DNA of 64,000 bases from Clostridia bacterium. GTDB lineage: Bacteria; Bacillota; Clostridia; Oscillospirales; Acutalibacteraceae. Under the pieces are notes generated by a model, which was not told the DNA's origin, made no database searches, and saw only the letters and a list, made by a program, of their open reading frames with translations. The stretch's first letter is position 1; every line of letters begins with the position of its first letter. Made by a program: the position numbers and the translations under genes. The DNA lies in the NCBI GenBank assembly GCA_017442225.1, contig JAFSAR010000012.1, positions 1-64,000 of the forward strand, read 5' to 3'. Positions 35,776 to 43,639 of the stretch are shown here, one piece after another.

Positions 35776-36912
35776 ATGAAAAAATCGTTTTGTCTTTTTT
35801 GTGCTAATTATTTACCGAATTTAGGTGGCATAGAAAGATATGTTTATAATCTTTCGAAGAGTCTTATAGATTTGGGACACGACGTTACAGTGGTAACGTC
35901 AAACGTGTTTGATTTGCCATCGTATGAGGTGGACGAAAACGGAATAGAAATATTCCGTATGCCTTGTTATAGCTTTATGAAGGGAAGATATCCCGTTTTA
36001 AAGAAAAATGGCGACTTTAAAAATCTTGATAAAAAACTAAGCCAAAAACATTTTGATTTGGTTATTATAAATGCAAGATTTTATATTCACAGTCTTTATG
36101 CTGCGAATTTCGCCAAGAAAAACAATATAAAGTGTATAACCATAGAGCACGGGTCAACCCATCTTTCAGTTGATAACAAAATTTTGGATTTTGCTGTAGC
36201 ACACGTGGAGCATTTTGTAACACTTCTGTTAAAGAAAAAGTGTAGCGATTACTACGCAGTATCAAAAGCGGCAGGTGAGTGGTCTGAGCATTTTGGCATA
36301 AAATCCAAAGGCACGCTTTACAATGCCATAGATATTGATAGTGTTAAAGTGGCATCTCAAAAAAAAATTTGCGATTATCGCAAGCAATATAACATATCAA
36401 CCGATGCAACGGTTATCACATTTACAGGAAGACTGCTTAAAATTAAGGGTGTTTATGAATTGCTCGACGCATTTAAAACCATAAATCGCGATGATTTATA
36501 CTTGTTTTATGCGGGTGATGGTCCTGAAATGGACGAGCTTAAATCAAAGGCCAATGACCATGTCTTCTTTTTAGGAAAAATAGATTTTGATCATATAATC
36601 TCCTTGCTTGACACTTCGGATATATACTGTTTGCCTTCAGTTTCGGAGGGTATGTCAACTTCTATTTTAGAAGCGGTTGCCACAAATACTTTTGTTATAA
36701 CTACTTATAATGGTGGCGCACGCGAACTTATTATTAGTGACGAATACGGCGTTATCACAAAGAGTAATACCGTCGAGGAAACAAAAGCGGCTCTTGAAAA
36801 AGCGTTTGACGAACAGTATCGTAAAAACGCAATAGAAAAGGCATATCAAAAATTGCTTGATGGATTTACCTGGCAAAAAACGGCTGAAAATTTGGAGAAT
36901 TTAGTAAAATAA
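35776..36912 (+). CDS. Glycosyltransferase family 4
   Basis: A 378-aa GT-B enzyme. The opening NYLPNLGGIERYVYNLSKSL is the classic GGIERY acceptor loop of GT4. The donor half has FTGRLLKIKGVYELLDAF, YAGDGPEMDEL and the catalytic region LPSVSEGMSTSILEAVA. AAAGGGAAA sits before the ATG at 35776. It begins 16 bases after the DUF2142 gene and precedes GT2, so it is one polymer operon. Confidence 0.92.
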   Translation: MKKSFCLFCANYLPNLGGIERYVYNLSKSLIDLGHDVTVVTSNVFDLPSYEVDENGIEIFRMPCYSFMKGRYPVLKKNGDFKNLDKKLSQKHFDLVIINARFYIHSLYAANFAKKNNIKCITIEHGSTHLSVDNKILDFAVAHVEHFVTLLLKKKCSDYYAVSKAAGEWSEHFGIKSKGTLYNAIDIDSVKVASQKKICDYRKQYNISTDATVITFTGRLLKIKGVYELLDAFKTINRDDLYLFYAGDGPEMDELKSKANDHVFFLGKIDFDHIISLLDTSDIYCLPSVSEGMSTSILEAVATNTFVITTYNGGARELIISDEYGVITKSNTVEETKAALEKAFDEQYRKNAIEKAYQKLLDGFTWQKTAENLENLVK

Positions 36913-36924
36913 AGAGGTAAGAAA

Positions 36925-37608
36925 ATGAAAACTCTTATAATTATACCCGCTTATAATGAGGGCAAAAATATTGAGAGGGTAGTATCTAATATAAAGGAAA
37001 ATTGCCCACGATACGATTATCTTGTTGTAAATGACGGCTCGCGCGATGATACAGAAGCGCTATGTGTAAAAAACGGTTACCATTTTGTAAGCCATCCTGT
37101 AAATCTGGGACTTGCCGCAGCAGTTCAGACGGGTATGCTTTACGCTTATCACAATGGCTATGATGCCGCAATTCAATTTGACGGTGACGGTCAGCACGAT
37201 CCGCGTTTCATAGAAAAAATGACGGCAGAAATTGAAAATGGAAATAACATTGTTATAGGCTCGCGTTTTGTTGACGAAAAAAAACCAAAATCACTACGTA
37301 TGCTGGGTAGCAACTTAATTCAACTTGCAATTAAAATTACAACGGGCAAGACGCTCAAAGATCCAACCTCGGGTATGCGTATGTTCGATAAAAAAATGAT
37401 TAAAAAGTTAGCGCTTGCCGCAGACCTTGGTCCCGAGCCGGACACAGTGGCCTTGCTTGTGCGGGGCGGCGCAAAATTCAGTGAGATACAGGTCGAGATG
37501 CACGACAGAGTAGCAGGAGAAAGCTATCTCAACCTTTCAAATTCAATTAACTATATGATGCGTATGTTTGTATCAATTCTTATTTTGCAATGGTTGAGAA
37601 AGGGGTAA
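36925..37608 (+). CDS. Glycosyltransferase family 2 (polyprenyl-phosphate glycosyltransferase type)
   Basis: A 227-aa GT-A enzyme of the DPM1/GtrB-like class: IIPAYNEGKNIERVV, NDGSRDDTEA, the metal-binding FDGDGQHDP and GSRFVDEKK. It lacks the C-terminal transmembrane pair of GtrB, though the end is hydrophobic. It probably makes a polyprenyl-phosphate sugar for the DUF2142 protein upstream. AGAGGTAAG precedes the ATG. The DUF2304 gene follows after six bases, a pairing often seen with this class. Confidence 0.9.
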   Translation: MKTLIIIPAYNEGKNIERVVSNIKENCPRYDYLVVNDGSRDDTEALCVKNGYHFVSHPVNLGLAAAVQTGMLYAYHNGYDAAIQFDGDGQHDPRFIEKMTAEIENGNNIVIGSRFVDEKKPKSLRMLGSNLIQLAIKITTGKTLKDPTSGMRMFDKKMIKKLALAADLGPEPDTVALLVRGGAKFSEIQVEMHDRVAGESYLNLSNSINYMMRMFVSILILQWLRKG

Positions 37609-37614
37609 TTGTTT

Positions 37615-37956
37615 ATGAATAGAGGTTTAATTATAACTTTGATTTTAGCCTGCATTGTTACGGCAATTTTCGTAATTAGAAAAATCAAAAAATCACAGTT
37701 TAAAATCGGAGATACGCTTTACTGGCTGTTTTTTTGTCTTTTCCTTTTGGTAATGTCGATTTTCCCAACGGCAATATATTGGGTGTCAAACATTATAGGC
37801 TTTGAGTCGCCGTCCAACTTCATATTTGTAACAATTATATTTTTGCTTCTTGTTAAGATATTCTTGCTCGATGCACGTGTTGCAAAGGTTGAGGATAAGT
37901 TAATAAAGCTCGTTCAAAAATACGCAATAGACAACGAATCAAAAGAAACAAAATAG
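37615..37956 (+). CDS. DUF2304 small membrane protein
   Basis: A 113-aa protein with three transmembrane helices (about 4-20, 36-58 and 66-90) and a charged C-terminal helix (RVAKVEDKLIKLVQKYA). DUF2304 proteins often accompany GT2 polyprenyl-phosphate glycosyltransferases and may provide their membrane anchor, which would suit the short GT2 just upstream. The ATG follows AGGGG by ten bases. It is the last gene of the polymer operon. Confidence 0.85.
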   Translation: MNRGLIITLILACIVTAIFVIRKIKKSQFKIGDTLYWLFFCLFLLVMSIFPTAIYWVSNIIGFESPSNFIFVTIIFLLLVKIFLLDARVAKVEDKLIKLVQKYAIDNESKETK

Positions 37957-37959
37957 AAA

Positions 37960-37996
37960 ACACAAACAACCCCTCTTTTGAGGGGTTGTTTGTGTA
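37960..37996. terminator. Terminator of the polysaccharide operon
   Basis: ACACAAACAACCCCT (37960-37974) pairs perfectly with AGGGGTTGTTTGTGT (37981-37995). The T tract is poor on both strands. It lies between convergent transcripts. Confidence 0.75.
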
Positions 37997-37999
37997 TGG

Positions 38000-38091
38000 G
38001 GATGAATATGGTGGGCGCCTTAGCAGGCAGTGCAGAAATCCTGCCAAGGCTGTATAAAAACCGTGTCGTCATCCAAGGGGACAGAGGATGA
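38000..38091. other. Long imperfect hairpin with an alternative 3' pairing
   Basis: GCCTTAGCAGG (38017-38027) pairs with CCTGCCAAGGC (38040-38050) with one mismatch; ATATGGT (38006-38012) pairs with ACCGTGT (38060-38066); GGATGA (38000-38005) pairs with TCATCC (38069-38074). A second GGATGA at 38086-38091 could compete for TCATCC. It could be a structured RNA or a small mobile palindrome in the convergent gap before parB. Confidence 0.5.
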
Positions 38092-38101
38092 AACACAGAT
38101 T

Positions 38102-38935
38102 TTAACAAATTTTAAGCTGGTCATACTCGGGTTGATTTTTAAAAATTCTTACCTTGTACTCAATATATTTCTCGGTTTCGTGCTTTCGCGAATTTGCTGT
38201 AATTCCCGCGTTCTGCATAGTGCAAAGCAGCTTTGAAAGGCTGTTTGAAAAAAGCTTTATATCGCCAATGGCTGATTTTCTTACAGGTTTAACGGGCGGT
38301 TCCTTGGGACCTTCATCAATAACGGGATTTAAAATGCTTTCTATTAGATCTTCGGTTTGTGAAAGATTAAGCCCCTCAGCGATTATTTTATCAAGCGCGC
38401 CGTCGCGCTGCTCGGGGGAAAGTCGCAAAAGCGCGCGTGCGTGACGTTCCGTAAGATTTGAGGATACAATGCGGTTCTGAATATCGTCCGACAGTTTAAG
38501 CAATCGCAGTTTATTACTTACGGTAGAATTTGCCATGCCAAGCTGTACCGCCACCTCGGACTGCGTAAGACGAAAATCGTTTATAAGCGACTGTATTGCG
38601 AGCGCCTCCTCAAAGCAGTTAAGGTCAGCGCGTTGCATGTTTTCTGTAATGGCGTAAAGCGACGCCACGAGGTCGCTTGTTCGGTGCAATACACACGGAA
38701 CGCGACGCAGTCCTGCCATTTTTGCCGCGCGCAATCGTCGTTCACCTGCAATAAGCAGATATTTGCCTGCGTCGGTTTTGCGAACTGTGAGCGGTTGTAT
38801 TATTCCGTTGGCGGATATTGAGTCGGCAAGCGACTGCAGCTCGTATGTATCAAAATGTTTTCTCGGCTGATTGGGGCAAGGAATAATATCGTCAGGCTTT
38901 AGCATAAGTAATTTTTTATCTGCAAACGTGTGCAT
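38102..38935 (-). CDS. ParB/Spo0J/Noc family DNA-binding protein
   Basis: A 277-aa protein. The N-terminal ParB domain has PCPNQPRKHF, the CTP-binding-type AGERRLRAAK and the TENMQRADLNCFEEA segment. A helix-turn-helix follows (LTQSEVAVQLGMANSTVSNKLRLL), then a linker and a C-terminal dimerisation region. Following rsmG, it has the map position of noc in Bacillus, but no parA (soj) or second parB is beside it, so Noc versus Spo0J role is open. ATG at 38935 follows AAGGAG by eight bases; upstream in-frame starts have worse spacing. Confidence 0.9.
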   Translation of the reverse strand: MHTFADKKLLMLKPDDIIPCPNQPRKHFDTYELQSLADSISANGIIQPLTVRKTDAGKYLLIAGERRLRAAKMAGLRRVPCVLHRTSDLVASLYAITENMQRADLNCFEEALAIQSLINDFRLTQSEVAVQLGMANSTVSNKLRLLKLSDDIQNRIVSSNLTERHARALLRLSPEQRDGALDKIIAEGLNLSQTEDLIESILNPVIDEGPKEPPVKPVRKSAIGDIKLFSNSLSKLLCTMQNAGITANSRKHETEKYIEYKVRIFKNQPEYDQLKIC

Positions 38936-38960
38936 AACCATCACTCCTTTTTGCAAGCAT

Positions 38961-38989
38961 ATTATCTCTTAAAATTTTAGATTTGTAAA
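38961..38989 (-). promoter_or_regulatory. Promoter of the parB-like gene
   Basis: On the minus strand TTTACA (38989-38984), 17 bp, GATAAT (38966-38961), 25 bases before the start codon. Confidence 0.65.
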
Positions 38990-39021
38990 GCAAAAGCGGT
39001 CGGGCAAAAGCGACACAAAAA

Positions 39022-39053
39022 ATAAAAAAGCGCCTTTTTATAAAGCGCTTTTT
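39022..39053 (-). terminator. Terminator overlapping the rsmG stop codon
   Basis: Read on the minus strand, AAAAAGCGC (39053-39045) pairs with GCGCTTTTT (39033-39025), followed by more T. The hairpin includes the last rsmG codons, separating the mnmE-mnmG-rsmG transcript from parB. Confidence 0.8.
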
Positions 39054-39754
39054 GCTATTTTACCGCCCATACGCGGATATTTTGGCGGGGTTTGCGATTT
39101 CTTTTTTGCGATTATAAAGGCACGCGCCTCATTTTCTCGCAAGGTTTCGCATATAATTGTAGCCTTTTCACAGCCTAGTATTTTATAGGCATTGATTGCC
39201 GTGTCAAGTTCTTCTTTGGCAGATGCGCCTTTCATAGCGACAAACTGTCCGCCCACTTTAACAAAGGGTATGCAATATTCGCACAGCACGGGCAAATTTG
39301 CCACCGCTCTCGCGCAGGAAATATCGTACTGCTCGCGGTAAAGCGGATTTTTGCCGCCGTCCTCTGCGCGCATATGCACCGTTTGGGCTGTGAGATTTAA
39401 TTCGGCAAGAACTGCGTTTAAAAAGGTAAGACGTTTATTGAGACCGTCCATTAAGGTGAGTTCTATATCGGGGCGGGCAATTTTCAGCACCATTCCGGGA
39501 AATCCTGCGCCCGTGCCAACGTCTATGATCTTTGCGCCTTGCGGTACGCTAACGTTTTTAAAGAATAAAAGACAGTCTAAAAAGTGTTTATAAAGCACTT
39601 CGTGGGGCTCGGTTATGGCGGTAAGATTCATTTTTTCGTTCCACTGACACAGCATATTACCGTAAATATTTAGCCGATTTATCGCAACTTCGTCAAGGAT
39701 AAGACCAAAGCTTTCACAAATCGGAACAATTTTTTCAACATTAAAATCTATCAT
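39038..39754 (-). CDS. rsmG: 16S rRNA (guanine527-N7)-methyltransferase
   Basis: A 238-aa SAM-dependent enzyme that methylates G527 of 16S rRNA; loss of it gives low-level streptomycin resistance in other bacteria. The SAM motif is IIDVGTGAGFPGMVLKI, preceded by NLTAITEPHEVLYKHFLDCL, and CARAVANLPVLCEYC follows. AGAGG precedes the ATG. It lies eight bases after mnmG. The last codons form part of a terminator. Confidence 0.96.
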   Translation of the reverse strand: MIDFNVEKIVPICESFGLILDEVAINRLNIYGNMLCQWNEKMNLTAITEPHEVLYKHFLDCLLFFKNVSVPQGAKIIDVGTGAGFPGMVLKIARPDIELTLMDGLNKRLTFLNAVLAELNLTAQTVHMRAEDGGKNPLYREQYDISCARAVANLPVLCEYCIPFVKVGGQFVAMKGASAKEELDTAINAYKILGCEKATIICETLRENEARAFIIAKKKSQTPPKYPRMGGKIAKSAL

Positions 39755-39762
39755 AAAAACCT

Positions 39763-41631
39763 CTATTTAGAAAGATATATGAGCAGCACCGATACGTCTG
39801 CAGGGCTGACACCCGATATGCGCGATGCCTGACCGATATTTTCGGGTTTTATTTTGCTGAGTTTCTCGACCGCTTCAAGTCGCAAGCCTTTTATTGCCGA
39901 ATAATCAAAGTCGGCAGGGATAGGTTTGTTTTCAAGTCGCAGCATCTCGTCAACCGCCGCTTGCTGACGGCTGATATAGCCCTCGTACTTAACGGCAATT
40001 TCAACCTTTTCACAAACCTTGTCAGAAAGCTCGGGACGTTCCTTGTCAAATGGCGCCAGGCACTTGTAATCAAGTTGTGGACGCTTAATCAGATCAGCAA
40101 GACGTGTGCCTGTGGTAATAGGCGCGGTATTTCGGTTTTTCAGCATTTCGTTTAAATCATCGCACGGCGCTAAAAAAGTGTGATTAACACGTTCGATTTC
40201 CTGCTCTTTCTGAGCCTTCCGCTCTAAAAAGCGGTCGTATTCGGCATCATTTACAAGACCTAACGCGTGCCCTGTCGGCATCAGTCGCTCGTCGGCGTTG
40301 TCTTGTCGCAGAAGCAGTCGGTATTCACTGCGTGAAGTCATCATACGGTATGGGTCGGAACAGCCCTTTGTTACAAGGTCGTCAATCAGCGTGCCTATGT
40401 ATGATGAGGAACGGGAAAGCACGAGCGGCTCGCGTCCAAGAATTTTATGCGCGGCATTAACGCCCGCTACAAAGCCCTGCGCGGCGGCTTCTTCATAACC
40501 CGAGGAGCCGTTAAACTGACCTGCGCCGAAAAGACCTGGTTGTTCTTTTATTTCAAGTGTAGCATAAAGCGCCAACGGGTCAATGCAGTCGTATTCTATA
40601 GCGTACGCCGCGCGCATAATCTTTACGTTTTCAAGACCCTTTATGGTGCGGTAAAACTGTATCTGCACTTCTTCGGGTAACGAGGATGACATACCCTGAA
40701 GATACATTTCCTCGGTGTTTTCGCCGCAAGGCTCAACAAACATCTGGTGACGCTGTTTGTCGGCAAAGCGAACGATTTTATCCTCTATACTCGGACAATA
40801 GCGCGGACCAACGCCCTCGATATCACCTGCATACAGCGGCGAGCGGTGAAGATTGTCAAGTATCACCTTTTTGGTTTCGTCGTTGGTGTAGCCTATGTGA
40901 CAAACAACTTTGTTTTCGGGAGGTGTAGTGGTGGAAAAACTAAACGGGGTTGTCTGCTCGTCGCCGTCTTGTATTTCGAGTTTAGAAAAATCAATGCTTG
41001 CGCGGTCTACACGCGCGGGTGTGCCCGTTTTGAAACGGCGAAGTGGGAGATTTAGTTTTTTAAGGGCGGCGGCAAGCTCGGTTGCGGGGAAATTGCCGTC
41101 GGGACCGCTTTCGTAATTAACCTCGCCTATGTAAATTCTGCCGCCCAAAAAGGTGCCTGTTGCAAGGATAACGCATTTGCAGGCGTAATCTGCGCCAAGG
41201 CGTGTGATGCAATGCCACAGTCCGTCATCGCGTTTTTCTATGTTTACAATTTCTGCCTGTTTTACATCAAGGTTTTCTTGTTTTTCTACCGCGTGCTTCA
41301 TATATTCCGAGTAAGCGCGGCGGTCAATCTGCGCGCGCAGTGAATAAACCGCAGGACCTTTGCCGCGGTTAAGCATACGGCTTTGCAGTGTGGTAGCGTC
41401 TGCCGCTTTGCCCATTTCGCCGCCCAAAGCGTCAAGCTCGCGCACCAAGTGACCTTTTGCGGTGCCGCCTATTGAGGGGTTGCAGGGCATATTGCCGACC
41501 CAGTCAAGATTGATTGTAAACATAACCGTATTGCAGCCGAGTCTTGCGGGAGCGAGAGCTGCCTCAATACCCGCGTGCCCGCCGCCTATTACCGCTACGT
41601 CGTAAATTTCCGCTATATATTCTTTAATCAA
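39763..41631 (-). CDS. mnmG: tRNA uridine-34 carboxymethylaminomethyl modification enzyme MnmG
   Basis: A 622-aa FAD enzyme that works with MnmE to modify U34 of several tRNAs. The FAD Rossmann motif VAVIGGGHAGIEAALA is at the N-terminus, the catalytic-type NPSIGGTAKGHLVRE follows, then GGRIYIGEVNYESGPDG and GLFGAGQFNGSSGYEEAAAQG, and a C-terminal helical domain binds MnmE. The start is a TTG at 41631 with AGGAAGTG upstream. It lies 14 bases after mnmE, so one transcript. Confidence 0.97.
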   Translation of the reverse strand: MIKEYIAEIYDVAVIGGGHAGIEAALAPARLGCNTVMFTINLDWVGNMPCNPSIGGTAKGHLVRELDALGGEMGKAADATTLQSRMLNRGKGPAVYSLRAQIDRRAYSEYMKHAVEKQENLDVKQAEIVNIEKRDDGLWHCITRLGADYACKCVILATGTFLGGRIYIGEVNYESGPDGNFPATELAAALKKLNLPLRRFKTGTPARVDRASIDFSKLEIQDGDEQTTPFSFSTTTPPENKVVCHIGYTNDETKKVILDNLHRSPLYAGDIEGVGPRYCPSIEDKIVRFADKQRHQMFVEPCGENTEEMYLQGMSSSLPEEVQIQFYRTIKGLENVKIMRAAYAIEYDCIDPLALYATLEIKEQPGLFGAGQFNGSSGYEEAAAQGFVAGVNAAHKILGREPLVLSRSSSYIGTLIDDLVTKGCSDPYRMMTSRSEYRLLLRQDNADERLMPTGHALGLVNDAEYDRFLERKAQKEQEIERVNHTFLAPCDDLNEMLKNRNTAPITTGTRLADLIKRPQLDYKCLAPFDKERPELSDKVCEKVEIAVKYEGYISRQQAAVDEMLRLENKPIPADFDYSAIKGLRLEAVEKLSKIKPENIGQASRISGVSPADVSVLLIYLSK

Positions 41632-41645
41632 GTGTGTTTCACTTC

Positions 41646-43010
41646 CTATTTACCAACACAAAATCTTTTAAATATTTCATCACAAACTTCATTTGTAACG
41701 CGTTTACCTGTAAGCTCAAGCAAAGCCGATATGGCATCGTCAACGCAAACGCCGACAGCGTCGAGCGTCATACCGATACCCAGTGCGTCGCGGGCGGCGG
41801 TCACCGCCTCAAGTGCGCGTCGCACGCAGTCACGCTGACGCTCATTTATAAGTACGGTGTCGTCAGGGGAGAGCATCTCGGTTTTACAAATGCGACTTAT
41901 CGCATTGCCAAGCTCTATCGAGCCGTTACCATTCTTTGCTGAAATCTCGACGATTTCAAAATCACTCAAAGCTTTTTTGTCAAAAGCGGCATAAAGGTCA
42001 GTTTTGTTTAAAACAACGATGCACTTTTTATTCTTTATGCTGTTAAGCAGATGTTTGTCGTTATCGTCAAGCGGTGTTGAGTTGTCAAATACTGCAAGCA
42101 ACAGCTCGGCGTTTTCAATTTTTTCTATCGCCTTATCTACACCAAATTTCTCAACTGTATCATCGGTTGAGTGTATACCCGCCGTATCGGCAAGATTTAA
42201 CGTGATATCGCCAATGTTTACTGTGTTTTCCACAACGTCGCGTGTGGTACCCGCAATGTCGGTAACTATAGAACGGTCAGAACCGCACAGCATATTCATA
42301 AGGGTGGATTTGCCAACGTTTGGCTTGCCGACAATCGCGCAGTTTATACCCTCGCGTATTGCGCGTCCCGTGTCGTAGGTAGAAATCAACTTTTCGCATT
42401 TTGCATAGCATTCATCAAGCAGAGCAGAAAAGTTTTCTTGTGTTAGATTTGGTATATCCTCGTCGGGGTAATCGGCAAATGCCGCAAGTGAAGCAGCCGT
42501 TTCAAGCAGTTTACCGAGGATATTTTCGGTGTCGCGGCTGATTCTACCCTCACGCGCGCCGCGTGAAATTTTTGCTGCCGCATCATTTCGCGCGCTGATA
42601 AGCCCCATAACGCTCTCGGCTTTGGTAAGGTCAAGCTTGCCGTTTAAGAATGCGCGTTTTGTAAATTCACCGCCTGTAGCCAGCACCGCGCCGCACTCAA
42701 GCACTCGACGCAAGATCTGACGTGTTATCACCCTGCCGCCGTGTACCGAAATTTCAACAACATTTTCGCCCGTATAGCTTTTAGGAGCCAAAAAAACAAG
42801 CGCTACCGCATCGTCAAGGGTGTTGCCATCGCGGTCGGTTACCTTACCGTAAGCGGCTTGATAGCCCGAAAGCTCCGAGAGTTCTTTGCCCGAATATGCG
42901 ACAAAGCATTTATCGGCAACCGATATCGCCTCGTCACCCGAAATTCTTATAACACTGATACCGCCGTCGCCGAGCGGTGTTGCAATAGCCGCGATTGTGC
43001 GTTCAGACAC
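41646..43010 (-). CDS. mnmE: tRNA modification GTPase MnmE
   Basis: A 454-aa GTPase, partner of MnmG. The N-terminal folate-binding domain begins TIAAIATPLGDGGISVIR. The G domain has GKPNVGKSTLMN (G1), DIAGTTRD (G2), DTAGIH (G3) and NKTD (G4). The C-terminus ends FKRFCVGK, the conserved catalytic-Cys tail. GTG at 43010 is preferred because AGAGG lies nine bases before it; GTG at 43019 is almost on top of that site. rnpA, yidC and jag, often upstream, are absent. Confidence 0.96.
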   Translation of the reverse strand: MSERTIAAIATPLGDGGISVIRISGDEAISVADKCFVAYSGKELSELSGYQAAYGKVTDRDGNTLDDAVALVFLAPKSYTGENVVEISVHGGRVITRQILRRVLECGAVLATGGEFTKRAFLNGKLDLTKAESVMGLISARNDAAAKISRGAREGRISRDTENILGKLLETAASLAAFADYPDEDIPNLTQENFSALLDECYAKCEKLISTYDTGRAIREGINCAIVGKPNVGKSTLMNMLCGSDRSIVTDIAGTTRDVVENTVNIGDITLNLADTAGIHSTDDTVEKFGVDKAIEKIENAELLLAVFDNSTPLDDNDKHLLNSIKNKKCIVVLNKTDLYAAFDKKALSDFEIVEISAKNGNGSIELGNAISRICKTEMLSPDDTVLINERQRDCVRRALEAVTAARDALGIGMTLDAVGVCVDDAISALLELTGKRVTNEVCDEIFKRFCVGK

Positions 43011-43041
43011 CTGTTTCACCCTCTTTTTTACTAATTAAATT

Positions 43042-43070
43042 ATTTTAACACATAATGAACACATTTTCAA
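43042..43070 (-). promoter_or_regulatory. Promoter of mnmE-mnmG-rsmG
   Basis: On the minus strand TTGAAA (43070-43065), 17 bp, TAAAAT (43047-43042). Confidence 0.65.
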
Positions 43071-43085
43071 TATTCTTATTTTATG

Positions 43086-43114
43086 TTGACAATAAAGTTA
43101 TATTTTTTTATAAT
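43086..43114 (+). promoter_or_regulatory. Consensus promoter of the Lrp-aminotransferase operon
   Basis: TTGACA (43086-43091), 17 bp, TATAAT (43109-43114). It is back-to-back with the mnmE promoter, with 15 bases between the two -35 boxes. Confidence 0.88.
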
Positions 43115-43156
43115 AATATAATAATGGATAATTATATACCATAGGAGGTTTTATAT

Positions 43157-43639
43157 ATGAGAAACGAACTTTTAAAACTGTTGAGCCAAAACGCGCGTTA
43201 TACAGTAGAGCAGTTGGCAACAATGCTTAGCGTGACACCCGAGGCGGTTGCGGCGGAAATAGAGACGCTTGAAAAAGAGGGCGTTGTCTGCGGATATAAA
43301 ACCGTTATCGATTGGGAAAAGGTGGACGCTACAAGTGTGTCTGCAATAATAGAGCTTAACGTTGTGCCGAAGGCTGACCTTGGCTTTGAAGAGGTTGCCC
43401 AAAAGGTTGCCTCATACCCTGAGGTAGAGGCTGTTTATTTGATGTCGGGCGGCTATGACCTTAACGTTGTAGTAAAAGGCAAAAATCTGCACGATGTTGC
43501 GCGCTTTGTTGCCCGTGAGCTTGCTACTATTGACTCGGTTACATCTACCGCTACACATTTTGTAATGCGTCGTTATAAAGAAATGGATGTAAAGCTCTGC
43601 GAGGGCGAACCTGACGATAGGGGGACATATCTGTTATGA
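43157..43639 (+). CDS. Lrp/AsnC family transcriptional regulator
   Basis: A 160-aa regulator with an N-terminal helix-turn-helix (ARYTVEQLATMLSVTPEAVAAEIETLEKEG) and a C-terminal RAM-type effector domain (VSAIIELNV... YPEVEAVYLMSGGYDLNVVV). AGGAGG precedes the ATG by eight bases. Its stop overlaps the aminotransferase start by four bases, so the aminotransferase is the likely regulated partner, and an amino acid the likely effector. Lrp proteins often autoregulate. Confidence 0.93.
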   Translation: MRNELLKLLSQNARYTVEQLATMLSVTPEAVAAEIETLEKEGVVCGYKTVIDWEKVDATSVSAIIELNVVPKADLGFEEVAQKVASYPEVEAVYLMSGGYDLNVVVKGKNLHDVARFVARELATIDSVTSTATHFVMRRYKEMDVKLCEGEPDDRGTYLL

